Source: Fasciola hepatica (taxonomy: Eukaryota; Platyhelminthes; Trematoda; Plagiorchiida; Fasciolidae). Taken from it: a stretch of DNA of 64,000 nt. The stretch lies in the NCBI GenBank assembly GCA_948099385.1, contig CANUEZ040000113.1:11420501-11484500 (forward strand). Reading direction: 5' to 3'. Shown here one piece after another: positions 13,712 to 25,807 of the stretch (within the stretch, counting starts at the first letter, position 1; each line of letters opens with the position of its first letter). The translations under genes and the position numbers were made by a program. The notes under the pieces are model-generated. The model searched no databases, was not told the DNA's origin, and saw only the letters and a list, made by a program, of their open reading frames with translations.

Positions 13712-15360
13712 GTTCTCCTTCTACTGAGTCATGTAACGTTGTAAATTAGGAGCAGATAGGGACTTGTCCGCATCCCTCCGTATTCTTTTGAATTATTTTG
13801 CTAACTGTAACCAAATCCTTTAAACTGGCAACTTTGACCCTTACTTTCAGTTTCAAACTCGGACTTGTACGAATTATCTGCTTTCAACCTTTCTACGGTA
13901 TACTTTCTCAGTCTGGTTTGCTTCAGGTCTCGATAACAATTCAGGAGACTCTGGTTGATGGACGTAGTATTCCGAAACACGGTGATGTGGTCAGTTCAAC
14001 ATTCACCATCAATAAATATCAGAAACACACAGCCAAACTTCCAGCTTGGTGAAATACAACAATCGCTAGTCAGATTCACTGATTAAATCAAGCTGCTGTG
14101 TCATGTGATCGTTTGGGCAAACGCCGATTTGTGTGAGAAGGGAGAATTATGGTGAAAAATACCCGGAATCACATAGAGGCATAAGGTCAAACGAAGAGAA
14201 GATGTATGAAACCAAAGCTTCACACTAACATTCGGTTATGATTGTTCACTAGCTACGAAGCGATGCTGAGTCAAGTGAAATGACTAACTCCGGGCCGGAC
14301 AACACACAGGGAGAATGTAGTAAAATATGAGATATAGATTGTAACTACTAACACATTGTTAGTAGCAGATAAGAAAAACGCCCACATGACTCGGTGGATA
14401 TCACCGTGAAATTAGGTTTCTCGCACGAAACATATCCTGAACCGCGAGTATTACTTTGTTCGAAGAAAGGTTCAAAAGCTTCGGGAAATTTCTCAGGAGG
14501 TAACCAATGTGTTTCCTGACCATAGCTCTTAGGTACTTGATGTGAATATATGATTTGCGAATAGCCACCTTCCAACCAGTGCAATCCACCGTTGAGTGGG
14601 CTCTAGATTTTCTCTAACATTCGTTTTTATTTTTTTCCGTAATTTGTGTCCAGCAAATATCAATATAAATGTTAGTTTCATGGCCAGAACCTTGTGACTA
14701 TCGTAACCTAATCGTCATATCGACACGTCGATCTAACCCCAATCCCTTTCCACAAGATGATGACCAATCCGAATGACCGTTGACCATTTCCACACAACCA
14801 TTTCCCATATGACTTCTAAAGATTAGGGATGGGATCATTAAAAAACAATTGTTCACCCCGAAAAACGTAATCTGACTTCAGTTATTCACAGGTAACTGTT
14901 ACCGAATAAAGCATTACTTTAGCGGCACATTGGTCGTTATTGGTAAACAAGATCAAAGTAAATCAGGGCAAATGTATGGCTATGTGATATCTATTCCGAT
15001 GGAAACGAAATAGCACTTCCATACTTAAACACCTGTTACAGTAGTTCTAATGTGCCAATGAATGCACAGAAATGGTATGTGGTTAGGGAAATGAAACATA
15101 GTCCTTCGTCTCAATATTTAACCCATAGCTGCGGAGAGTTTGTGGTTTGCATTCGATAGACAGTTAGGCTAAAAAATACCCATTGCATCATATAGAAGTC
15201 CAAATCGGCGAAACAATTGTTTTCAGTAATTCATTCTCAAGCCATTTACAGATTACGTAGTAGACATTACACAAAAGATCATGAACATAGACATGGAATA
15301 AACACCAATCATGTGCAGAGGTTTGTCAGTCAAGTTATCCTTATCATGTGATTGGTTTAT
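13712..15360. other. Unassigned intergenic DNA
   Basis: The minus-strand sequence upstream of the BEL/Pao gag piece may hold its leader, but no LTR or primer-binding site is recognisable. The 78-codon minus-strand frame at 14348-14584 has no known motif. Confidence 0.4.
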
Positions 15361-16071
15361 CTAGCTGACGCCTTCTAGATAACCGGACGGTAGATTCATG
15401 CGGCCTTGGTCAATCTTGGGCCAGGGGAGTTGGAGTGTCCGGACCAAACGCTTTTGGGCGCACAGGTCAGGGGTCAACTTCCTTATTCCGATTGACTTGG
15501 CTATCACTAGAGTGGGCAATTGAACACCTTTGCATTTGTTTGGGGGGACACGATAAAGAACTTTGAAAGCAGCTTCCGGATTCACCTGATGTCCAGTGTC
15601 GACCAAATGCGCTAAGATTGCGCTATTTATCGATCCAGTGTGTCCTTGACTCAACCAGCGCGGATGATGCTCTTTAATCAGAGATGATAGCTGTCGTGTC
15701 GTTCGACCTACATAAGATGCGTCACAAACACATCTGAAAGAGTATACGACCATTGATGAGGTCAGCATCGGCAGTCTATCCTTGTTCTGAATCTGGATGA
15801 GAGGAGCACCTCGGAACACACAGCGTAGTGTGGCGTCAATCCATATCAGAAATAAATACTCTCTGACCTGGGATCTGCAGACCACGTTGTTCTTATCGAC
15901 GAAGATCCCAGTTATCGTCGTTCTTATCTGCACATTCTGAACTGTGAAGTAGTGCTCTGTGGAATTTATTGTGAATCTTCGAAGTATATCATACAACATA
16001 CCTAGATAGCCTTTCTGCGGAGTTCTTCGTGAAAGTGGATACGTTTTGTTACCTGGGTATTCACATCTCAC
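15361..16071 (-). CDS. Penelope-like element GIY-YIG endonuclease fragment
   Basis: This is the longest open frame in the window: 236 codons without a stop. Residues from about 105 onward match the C-terminal GIY-YIG endonuclease of Penelope-like elements, which nicks target DNA for target-primed reverse transcription. The visible blocks are DRLPMLTSSMVVYSF, then CDASYVGRTTRQL, then EHHPRWL, then SAILAHLVDTGH, and near the end LCAQKRLVRTLQLPWP. These last blocks are typical of flatworm Penelope elements. The Y-x-F and YVGRTT positions correspond to the GIY and YIG halves. A stop lies immediately upstream, and no reverse transcriptase is recognisable at 16072-17800, so this is a 5'-truncated or eroded copy. 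The first ~100 residues are less typical. No conventional ATG is needed for a fragment. Confidence 0.88.
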   Translation of the reverse strand: MRCEYPGNKTYPLSRRTPQKGYLGMLYDILRRFTINSTEHYFTVQNVQIRTTITGIFVDKNNVVCRSQVREYLFLIWIDATLRCVFRGAPLIQIQNKDRLPMLTSSMVVYSFRCVCDASYVGRTTRQLSSLIKEHHPRWLSQGHTGSINSAILAHLVDTGHQVNPEAAFKVLYRVPPNKCKGVQLPTLVIAKSIGIRKLTPDLCAQKRLVRTLQLPWPKIDQGRMNLPSGYLEGVS

Positions 16072-17854
16072 TCAGTGGTTGTTTGTTGGCATTCGTAAAT
16101 CGGAAACATTTGTGCAGTCTATGTGAAATGTGTCTCTTTAACCGAGGTCTAGGATAAACTGTCGATATTGGACCCGTCCGGTCATATGATTCAGAAGTTT
16201 AGCCGTTAGGAGTGGAAGATGTTTTCTGTTAGAATATTGATGTTTTCACACCTAGAAGATTACAAAAAGGCTATATGGACAAATCTGAATTTGGGCTTAG
16301 TTTTGAGAGGCGGAGATTGGGCCCTGAAACACATCCTCAGAGTGAACCGATTGCTGTTGGCAGAGGCCTGGAAATATTTGATTATTAGATAATGAATTCT
16401 CAATGATAGAAAAATAAGAAATCATTAGAACCGAGCATTTTAATAAACCGGAAATAAAATTAAGAGGACCAAGACGACCAGTAATATGGCCGATGAATGC
16501 TCGTATAGAACATAACTAAGATGATAATCTTCTTTGAAACAAATTTGGTACTGATATACAGAAAAAACAATGGACTATGTATTCAGGAGATTTTCTGCTC
16601 AGAGGACGTTCTGCCCTATTAAACAATGTGTAACTCACTGAATCATAGGCATTGCAAGTAAAACCCATTCTGAATGAAGTTGCTGCTATTAAAGTGGTAT
16701 ATAGCAGCACCTTGAACCTTTGGCATGGACCACATGTACCCGTACGGTAATTGTGACAACGGTGACATTAGCATTTTAGATGAACAACACTGTGAGCGGC
16801 AGAAAATTACTCTCACATGTTCCACACTTCACGGCAATGCTTCTGTACAACAGTGCAGACCCATGCATCTAGCCAACTATAATTTTTGTAAACATGTACA
16901 TTTACCCAACTTGTGTTCGATTTGAGCTTGACAAATTCTTCGAGATTGCCTCCAATTATCTACAAATATTTGTTGATTCTTCTTCATGTGTTATCCGTGG
17001 TGATTTTACCTGGTTCATTGTGAGATACCTTACATCCCTTGAGTAGACCACTATTAAGGCTTTCCTCACCAGATATGACACCACGCTTGATTTTTGTCTT
17101 GTTCAAAATCCAGACTTGTTTCATATTGGCCATCGTCTTCCACTCGGTTGTTCTGAGTATGTGAATTGAAAGGTTTCCCTTTTGACTTACTCTAAGAGTA
17201 CACATACACATTTCATTCAAATCCATGACAGCAATATATACAGTCGACAGTGTCACCAGAAAACATCACACAACTCGGACATATGTTTATTGATTCTGAT
17301 CAAAGTTTAGTTGCTCACTCTCACCCCTCGTTATTTCACGGATATTTAACTGAGTATCTTAACAATAGCTTGCATATCAGTAGCTCCCAAACGGTTTGAA
17401 AAGGTTACATTGGAAAAACTGACTACTCAGGGAAATGTTTTGGACTCGAAGCAATTTTCACACTGCCGATGACCATCAGTCCACTCTCTCCCCATACAAG
17501 CATCTGTTTCCTCGCACTGAAGCATATAAATCATCTGTAGTTTTTCAGTTCGTTCATTTTTCCACCACACATTCTCTCACCACCGATTTGCTGAACTCGC
17601 TCCAGTAAACACGTTTTTCCTATTGCTGATCTCATTGATTTTTGCAGTACAGTGGTTGTGTAACAGCTGAATATCTATCCTCTCGCACACAGGGCATAAA
17701 CGTGACTTGATTTGTCTTGGGTAAGTCTTGAATTTAATTTGAATTCAGCTATACCAAATAGAGCAGCACATGGATTTAGCGTATTTCCAGTGGTTACTCA
17801 TCTCATTGCATATTTCAAGAGTACAGTTCTGACTTTGGATAAATCGATAATATG
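16072..17854. other. Unassigned DNA upstream of the Penelope fragment
   Basis: I looked on the minus strand for a Penelope reverse transcriptase and could not recognise one. The 90-codon minus-strand frame at 16984-17256 is lysine-rich without a known motif. Confidence 0.4.
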
Positions 17855-18060
17855 TGTGGGTGATGGTGTAGTGAGAAGGCTGTTGACAGCCTTATTGGAG
17901 TGCGACTGATGTAACTGTAGGATCCCTGTGATGCACTCATTAAGCCTTTGCGCTCAGAAAGTTCTCTATTTTTGCTGTTTTAGATCGAGCACATGCAACC
18001 CCCTGCAAGGGAACACTGATCTTCGCATACTACAATGTAATGGATACCGAGATTATTGCA
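17855..18060 (+). repeat. Diverged repeat R4, copy A (related to 33105-33300)
   Basis: Aligned by eye with 33105-33300, about 190 bases agree at roughly two positions in three. The shared landmarks are TGTAA-TGTAGGATC, a pyrimidine-rich tract ending in AG, GCAACC-CCT and CTTCG-ATA-TACA. Both copies can be read through LRILQ just after the tract, which resembles the start of a LINE endonuclease, but the frame does not stay open. A decayed LINE 5' fragment is possible. Confidence 0.4.
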
Positions 18061-21000
18061 AATGATCACGATACAGAGTTGGCAAATTTAATGAAACGAA
18101 TAAAGGGATGGAAACGCACATTCATTTGGCCATTGAATCTGCCCGCATCACTGACTAGATGCTTTCCACTTAGGATAGAAACGAATGGTAAAATCACTGA
18201 CATCTTCTAATAAACGGTGGTGATCGGAATCATGTGAGTTTTTAGGATTTTGGTCTTATACCGTATAGGTTGTAGACATGCAACCAAACGATCCACGTAA
18301 ATCGTGTCTACACGAATCAGTCTCCTAAAAATATAATCCATCCGATCCATGAAACACACCAAGCTGAATGAAAACATGGTCAGTGGTGTTGATGTGATAA
18401 TGAGCCACCTAGTGCGTCTGAATCAATGGGCATCAGATGATATAAAATTGTCATTGTTACAAATGAAATAATGAGGAACAAATAAGAACTTTTTTCCCTT
18501 ACCACATCTAAGATCATGAACAGGATTACTCGAATCACCAGGAAACAAAGAAGAACGTAGAGCAAACGGAGTAATCCATCAGCACCGTACGACCATTTTC
18601 TTGATAATACACATCATTTAAAAACTGTTACGTTTTCCAAAACAACTGCACCATATTTATACTGGCTTGTGCGGGAATAATTAGGGAGTCTTTTGGAGTG
18701 GGTGATCCTTTCCCCACAAATAAGCCAACTGAAGAAATGAACTATTTTATTATTAGAAATTAAATGTGGGTAAAAAATCATTCATCATGCAGTAAAACAG
18801 CTTTGATCACTATCAGGACCTATGTGAGCACGGTGAGACTGCTTCACCCTCATTGGTTGTTAACACCAGTGCATATCCACCGAGTCCCCACTAGGAATGG
18901 AACTTGGGGTGAACGATTGTGAGTCAAACACCCAACCAACCGGGATGGCTTCCAAAGTATTATTTAACTTTGTCACTAGATATGGAATTTCATTCCGATA
19001 GTAGCTTTTTAAGGGCATAACAGGGCATAACAGATTATCTACCTTACGAGGATATAGTTGTACGCGGATATCGATGAAATGGGATGCCCAAAAACCTAAC
19101 AAAACATTGGCAGCAAATTAAGAAAGCCTTGCATGCTGGTATTAGCAACACTTAAAACTGGACTATACATCAGTCACTTAGTCAGATGCGGCCAGCCCCC
19201 CCCCCCATCCATTGCCCCAGATTACAATAAATAAAATCAATAGTGATAAGAATTAGTGGATTGAGAAAACTAGTAAATAAAGATATATTCGGCTCAAAAT
19301 ACTTCTCAAAATCCCTACTGTTCGAGTATAATTACTGGTTCACGAAAGTCAGATTCCGGTGCGATAACAAAACTTCTTCGGTGGCTCGTTGATTCACTTT
19401 CATGAGTGGTCGTTGGAAAGTTTGTCGGAATACTGCAATGATCAGTTTATCCGACTCAATTAAAATGAAAACCTTCCGATAAATATGGCAATAGAAATAA
19501 TTCAACGATTGGTCATTCCTTTATGAGGATGTGAGGTAGGTTTTCTGAATAGGGCAAAACGTCTTGGTCAAACGAGTTATATCCTTTCTTTTTCAAAGAA
19601 GAGTCCTAACTTTTCGCATTGCAGAAAAAATACTTGTACCCGTATTCTTGTGAAGTGAACAGATTCCAGAGGAATGGTATGAACCTGTGGTTGTACCTAT
19701 TATAAATATGGTCAAAAGTCCTCTTCTAAGGCCACGGAGAAACTAACAATAAATCTACTCACCGATATTATTCTCCGTTGTATATGTTTAACCATCTGGA
19801 AAGATTTAGGCATGACAATCAGGCGGAGTTTAGATCCGGTCGTAGTTTCATTGATCACAGATTTGGCCTTCGAGAAATTCCAGGGTACACACGGATGATT
19901 CATAGTCAAAAGTGCTTTCTTCATATCAAAAAGACATACAGCTGAGAAGATTCTCTGGTGCTACATCTACGTTGGGAAAGTGTAATAGTAATTACCTTTT
20001 GCATGTGAGCAGCAGGAAATCAGACTTGTTTAACGCAATTCGCTATGCAATGTCAACACTCAACTCACCATAAGAAACATGAAGGTTTTTAGAGCTGGTT
20101 CATACTTGTTATCAGTGCACATCCACGGAGCATCCATTTTGACTTGAACGCGGAGTGACCGAATGGGAGTCGGACATCCAACCACCAGGTTAATGATTCC
20201 TGACAAGGATGAAATGGCTTCACAGTGGTTTCATTTTTTTCACTGGTGAGTAGGGCGTTCGTACTGCTTGACGAATTTTTTATTCCGTGTTCCGTTTCCA
20301 GTCATTGTGTTTCAATGGTCGAAGTCTAGTTCCTTCTAATGTGACCGTGCCAGAAGTTCTTTTTATTTAAAGTGAATATCATATTTCTGCGCGAAGGAAA
20401 GAGCTTCGAAAGACTAGAATACCTCTCTCGACTAATATTTTATCACGCATGCATTAGGGTTCAGTGACCGGTCACTGAAGCATACTTCTAATGCAGAACA
20501 AAAGTGTTGGTTGCTATGATAACAAATAAACCCATCAACCTTCTAGGTAACCAGTGGTTTATGGACATGTCGAGGTAATATTAGTGTATGAAGCCTCAAC
20601 CAGTGTGGGTTATGTTAGCGTCCCCGCCCTGAGTCTACGAGGTTCACCTACCCGATGGTCGGAGAACTTAAGAGATATACCTAGTTGTCGTGGTTGAAAA
20701 TGAATTGTGCATTTGAGCTTCATCTTTATTTACATGACTTTCAAGAGTGAAGTTAAGTATATCCGCTCCCAATATGTTGAAGATATATGGTAATAACAAA
20801 AAATAGAGCAAATAACTACGAGCCGAATGACCTACAGATCTTCACTGAATGTGGACAGAGCACCCCGCTTTTTAACTCAATGGATTTCAGCGATGAGTGC
20901 TTTAATTATTTGTTGATTGCTAACGTAGGCATGCAATTAAAAGCTCCCCGAAATTTATGAAATAAATCACTAACCTTAAAACAGTCACTTGCGGATAAAA

Positions 21001-21739
21001 ACAATTGCCGTTGTATGGGATCACATTTTGTTATCAACCTAATCGCTGCCACTTTGGAATTATTCTGAACATCCAGACATGTCACCCAGAGTCACCCACG
21101 AGAGAGGATCATCCACTCCGAATAGAGATACAGTATGTTTCGCTTCACATTCCATATCTCCTTTTTTTGAAAAGGTGGTCTAGACCAAGTTCACCTAGGA
21201 AACGCAGACGAGTCGATTTGCAGATTGCTGCATGTAGCAAGACGCCAAGAAAGATGACAGTTTCCATATTGGCCAGTACTAGCATTTGGACTGTTTTTGA
21301 AAAGATGAATATTTTTTTAACCAATGTTTCGAACTCTTGGATTGAACAAACACCTGTGTGACCTGTCTCCAATAGTCTTGGTAAACGAAAGGACTGAAGT
21401 TAGACTTCCTCGAGTGCGTTTTTCAACACAGAAAACAGTTCAAGAAGAGGACGGTTAGTGGTGTGATTAATTACATCAATTCCTAGTGGTATGACAAGTA
21501 AAAAGTTGTTTGCTTATTATCTCTTGTAAAGGTGTTGTTTGTGTGGTTGGCAAAGGCCTTCGAATATTCTTGCCTTTTCGAGACACTGCGATCAGTAATC
21601 TAAAAGCAACTCCCTTTTGATCCCGGTTGGACATTACCGTGTTCTTTGACGTATTTATACCTATTCTGATTCCGTAACCATCCGACTGTTTATGCATTAT
21701 TTTCAGTGATCTTATTCATGAGTCTGAGTATCCATAAAT
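18061..21739. other. Unassigned DNA with two SINE-like remnants
   Basis: Near 18866-18945 and 20110-20190 two stretches share the pattern GTGCA-ATCCAC-GAG, then GAGTC, ACA-CCAACCA, in the same order. On the minus strand each carries a GTTC-centred B-box-like string, which suggests two old copies of one tRNA-derived SINE. A run of 12 C residues lies near 19198-19209, and a 10-base unit AGGGCATAAC is doubled near 19013-19032. The minus-strand frame at 18380-18565 encodes hydrophobic segments but cannot be assigned. Confidence 0.35.
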
Positions 21740-23180
21740 TGCTTTCGGCTCAAGTGACCTCCGTCTTATCCCAACAAGACAAAAGGCTGTTTTAGATAGA
21801 ATTATCACCAGCCAACCCGGACTATTTCCCTTACAAATGAAAGTTCCTGTTTCATCCACGGTTCACTTTCTAATTATCATCAGACTTCAGAATCAGTCAC
21901 GTTCGTCGCAGCGTTCATTTGTCAGTACGAAAAATAATGGTAAACTCCAAGGACCAGTCATCCACGAAACTCACCCATTTTCGAAGACCTATTCCCGTTG
22001 TTTCCTCGTCGTTTCTATTTCCATTGCTCTCTTTGCCCGGTCTCAAAGTTGAAGCAATTTCACTACCAGGAATAATGACATCCCTCATCAATAAATATAT
22101 TGATGCTGGTGCCATTCTTACCTTCTGGAAAACAGTGACTGTGGTACGCATTACTCAAGAGCCTAACTTTAAACATTTTGCCGAGACATTTTTGTCCCAT
22201 CGCCATCATTTCTTTTGCACTCAAGTTGATCGGGTGCGCCGTCCTAGGTCGATTGTGTTCTTCTCCTTTGATCCTAATTGCCCTCCCCCCCAATACTTTA
22301 CGTACAAACCTAACAGGTGCACTCCGAGGGCAGTTGCATCAATGTGCCATTTATTTCAAACAACCTAAATAGTTCCATGAAATCAGTTATTTGCACTTTC
22401 CTCAACTATTCCTCCGCTTTTGATTTAGTTCCTCGCTCTGTACTTCTTTATAAACAGGAGACTTTTGCTGTCTCACTTCTTCACTCTCGTGGTTGAAAGA
22501 CTACTCTTCCGATAAAACTCAACGTACTACAATGAGCGAAAGTTTATTAAGTCCTTTGCGTAACAGAGCTGACATTCTTTAGGATGCTGTTCTCTCGCCC
22601 CTATCTCTTCACCACATTTGGCGACAACTTGACCATTGGATCACCTGAACTACTTTTGAAATGCTCCGATGACGTCGTGCTCAGTCAGTTTATCTCCAGC
22701 CAATCAGACTCCAACTAGTTTCCGAGGGCTTATACATTATTCAGAATTCTTCGTTCCATTTTGGACTACGTATCAACAATTCCGAGTGTTTCGGCTGTAC
22801 TTTCTCTTGTTCTGGTTTCTCTTATACCACTAAACACTCAGTCGTCGACAACGTTCCTGTTTCCAGAGCTGACTGGATCAAATGCTCGGGCATTACAATA
22901 AACACCAAGTTAGAGTGATCTTCTCATTTTCTTGATTGTGATGAGAAACTACGTGGACGATCTTTTCCAATTCTTAGGCTAAAGCAGATTGTTGCCACAC
23001 GAGCAATTACTTTGTTCGTTTGTACAACAGTGTATTCTCTCTATCTTACTCTACTGCTCTCCCGTAATCTCTCCTGGTTTGCTTGAGAAAGATTTGATCA
23101 CTCCACATGGAACCCGGCCATTATCAATCACGATCATTTGATTTTCAGTGGCTCTCATCTCCAAACTTTGCGATTTGCAC

Positions 23181-23227
<47 letters not shown>

Positions 23228-23431
23228 GCCGAGAAAACAATTGCGGATCCCACCTATCTCCTTTATCATGACGTACCTGCTCGCCTCACCCATCCCTCCA
23301 CGAGTTCCGCAAGTAGACTTATCCCTTCCTGCACACATAAGATAGAAACTTCATTTAAAGCTACTGCACGAGGCATGAGCAGCTTTTGTTCACAACTGAT
23401 TGAAACAACTTCTGGAGAAACTTACATTTGA
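21740..23431 (+). pseudogene. LINE (CR1/Jockey-like) endonuclease-RT relic
   Basis: Reading all three plus-strand frames gives an ordered LINE ORF2. Around 21775-21860 is an endonuclease end (ITSQPGLF followed by a DHFL-type block). At 22070-22150 is the RT start (LINKYIDAG, FWKTVTVVRI). At 22390-22440 is YSSAFDLVPRSVLL, corresponding to RT motif A. At 22650-22690 is SDDVVLSQF, the counterpart of YADDVVL. At 23030-23090 is LLYCSPVISPGLLEKDL, and at 23226-23431 the C-terminal block (AEKTIADPTYLLYHD, GMSSFCSQLIE). Many stops and frameshifts make it inactive. YADD has become SDD at the first two positions. A TA microsatellite interrupts the coding region between the last two blocks. No 3' tail was recognised. 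Confidence 0.85.
23183..23225. repeat. (TA)n microsatellite inside a LINE ORF
   Basis: About 21 TA units inserted between the thumb-type segment and the C-terminal segment of the LINE at 21740-23431. The flanking coding blocks read on in a consistent order, so the run arose within or after insertion of the element. Confidence 0.97.
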
Positions 23432-25164
23432 AATTGTAAAACTTAATCATATAGGACATTTCACTAAGCGGTTGTCCTCCAAGTATCAGACAAATATATC
23501 ATAATGAACCAAGTTGCGAGATTTCAACTTTTCACTTGAGGTTCTGCAATATAAAAGGACAGAGATTCTTGTACATACCTGAGGGTACACATATCTGTTT
23601 GTTTAAATTAACGGGGAACAGAACTGTGTGTACCTCACAGTGGTTCAAGATACACACTGAAGGGGACATGTTTTCACCGTCACAGATGAACGGTGATAGT
23701 CAAACAACCACAAAGGCCATTTTTTTTAATTTCTCTGCCCCGTTTCGAATCCTAACTTCAACTGCCACTTCCTCCAGTGGATAGCTACCTGTGGTTGTAC
23801 GTAGAACAGAACAAAACCTCATAAACAAAGAGGAAGATTGAATATAAGCACAAGTTTGCTACCGAATAGTTCTAATAAAGTTCTGCATTCACTCATATAT
23901 TTACTATAAGTACTTGGCTCCAATTACCTAATAAATAAATGTTCATTTCATTATCAGTGCAAACTGATGCACATCTCGTTGTCAGATGAACACATTTTAC
24001 TATCTGATGTAATGTAAGATTGATAAATCTACCCCATATTGATGACAATGCTCTTTCATGCGTCGGATTATCGCTTAAATTTGTAATTTTATCTGTCCCA
24101 GTTTATTGCCATAACTCTTTGCTTCACAAAGGGTTACAATAAGTTTTTGATCAGCGTGGTGATTTTTTTCAGCGGTTATTGCACTTCCTCCACTGGTACA
24201 TATGGTGGTATTATATGTTGTATCTCATCATATGCGCGTCCTCATTTGTGAATGACCCGTTGATTCAAATTCATCGGCTAGCACGATAAAATAAAACTCG
24301 TTGGATGGTGCACGCGACTGAACTGAGTCCATTCAGTGTTTTGCATTGATGACCTCGTTTTCGCACCACAATCTTTTTCTAAACATATATATCTATACAT
24401 GTATTGGATATAAGATACGCAGTGAATGGGACCATATCAGTATAGAAATCTCACATAATCCCGGTTTGAAAAGAGAGATTGCATGCACGAAGTTTGGCGG
24501 AAGAAAGAAGTTTCGCAGATCGTTCATTTCTGGCACGAAACTAATAGATCAGATAGAAATCAATGTTCATATCAGTGTCACGCGTACTACTTAAATACCA
24601 TTGTTTTCGGGAGCTAACCAACGTGAACTTAAAGGGTGAGAAACCTGAGTAACACCAATAACGGTGACTCTTTTGTGGAGATCTAACAGTATTGTATTAG
24701 TTTGACATAAACTTTGGTGAAATCCGGAGAAAAACCTATGATAACCGAAAAGACTAGAACCGTTTTATCTGGGAGCATGCTGAAAATGTACCTTTCATTT
24801 ATTGGGGCGTTTCGTTACCTTTGGACAGAAATACTGGGTATTTAGATGCCCTAAGTCGGTGAAAGCATGTACGTGATGCACTTGACAAGGGTTACCCACA
24901 CCACTTTACGTAGTTGGTTGAAATCGTTCCGCTGGGCTGACAAAAGCCTGTACTCCATCGTGTACCTGAATCAGAAAATGATGTGCGAAGAATGAGAACA
25001 GCAAGCCATGATTACTCTGAGTTCCATACTTAGGCCGATTACAGTGAAATAGCAGGACAACAGTCGATGAAGTTGATATCGATTAGGAATAGAACGGCGT
25101 ACGACACTGCAGAATACTGGTTGTGGTGTGATATCCCACGTACTTAGTATTTTTAGAAATTCGT
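23432..25164. other. Unassigned intergenic DNA
   Basis: No recognisable motif. Two 82-codon plus-strand frames, 23536-23784 and 24346-24594, show no family features. Confidence 0.4.
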
Positions 25165-25807
25165 AAGTGGAAACGTTGTATATAATGTATCCACGGCTCT
25201 TCCAAACACCCTCCGGCAACATAGAACTACTCAGTGAAAAGTATGGACCAAAGATTTTTGCTGGTTCACCTGCAGGAGCTGCTGACGAAAATGAATTAAA
25301 GAAACTGGCCATTTAAAGGACATACGATGTGATGAAGTTCCACATTAAATGTGGATGCACAAAAGTTGATTGCTCCTGCCCATTTATTCCGTGAGGCTTC
25401 CTGGAACATTGAATTTCGCAGGTTAAAGTACGATAGCACCACACACATCCAAAAGGTGATCATAAACCGCATGGCATAATCATTTATTGTACGTATATTT
25501 CTATGGAAAAGAGTCAATGAACTCATATGTCACTGATAAAGCCAATCTAAACCGAGTCCGCTTTAATGAACCACCTTCTGGCGAAAGATTTATCACTCAC
25601 TGCTCACCCGCGAATGTTACGGTGAATGTGACTATCGAAAGCCTATGGAAACCCATGACGGACAGCGGATTTCCCAAGATCTGGATCTATTTTGCATGTA
25701 AAACTAAGCAGTCGCGCAATATCGTAGTCCGATTCAACCATTCTATGATCGACGACTTACTTGCTAATTGTGTTATGGTCTGCCGATTTTTGAACACTTT
25801 TATATGA
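25165..25807 (+). other. Two unrecognised coding-like stretches
   Basis: On the plus strand about 25185-25312 reads as a hydrophilic stretch (LFQTPSGNIELLSEKYGPK and onward) ending in ELKKLAI before a stop. A second open frame, 25487-25807, has 106 codons with no ATG at its start and no motif I recognise. The two could be exons or transposon pieces. A minus-strand frame of 113 codons overlaps the first, so the strand is uncertain. Confidence 0.2.

Noticed and set aside
23138..23431. Novel tyrosine-isoleucine repeat protein
   Set aside because: The alternating Y-I run is a translated TA microsatellite inside a LINE relic. The same applies to Y-I runs at 7.7, 49.7, 52.6, 55.9 and 63.2 kb.
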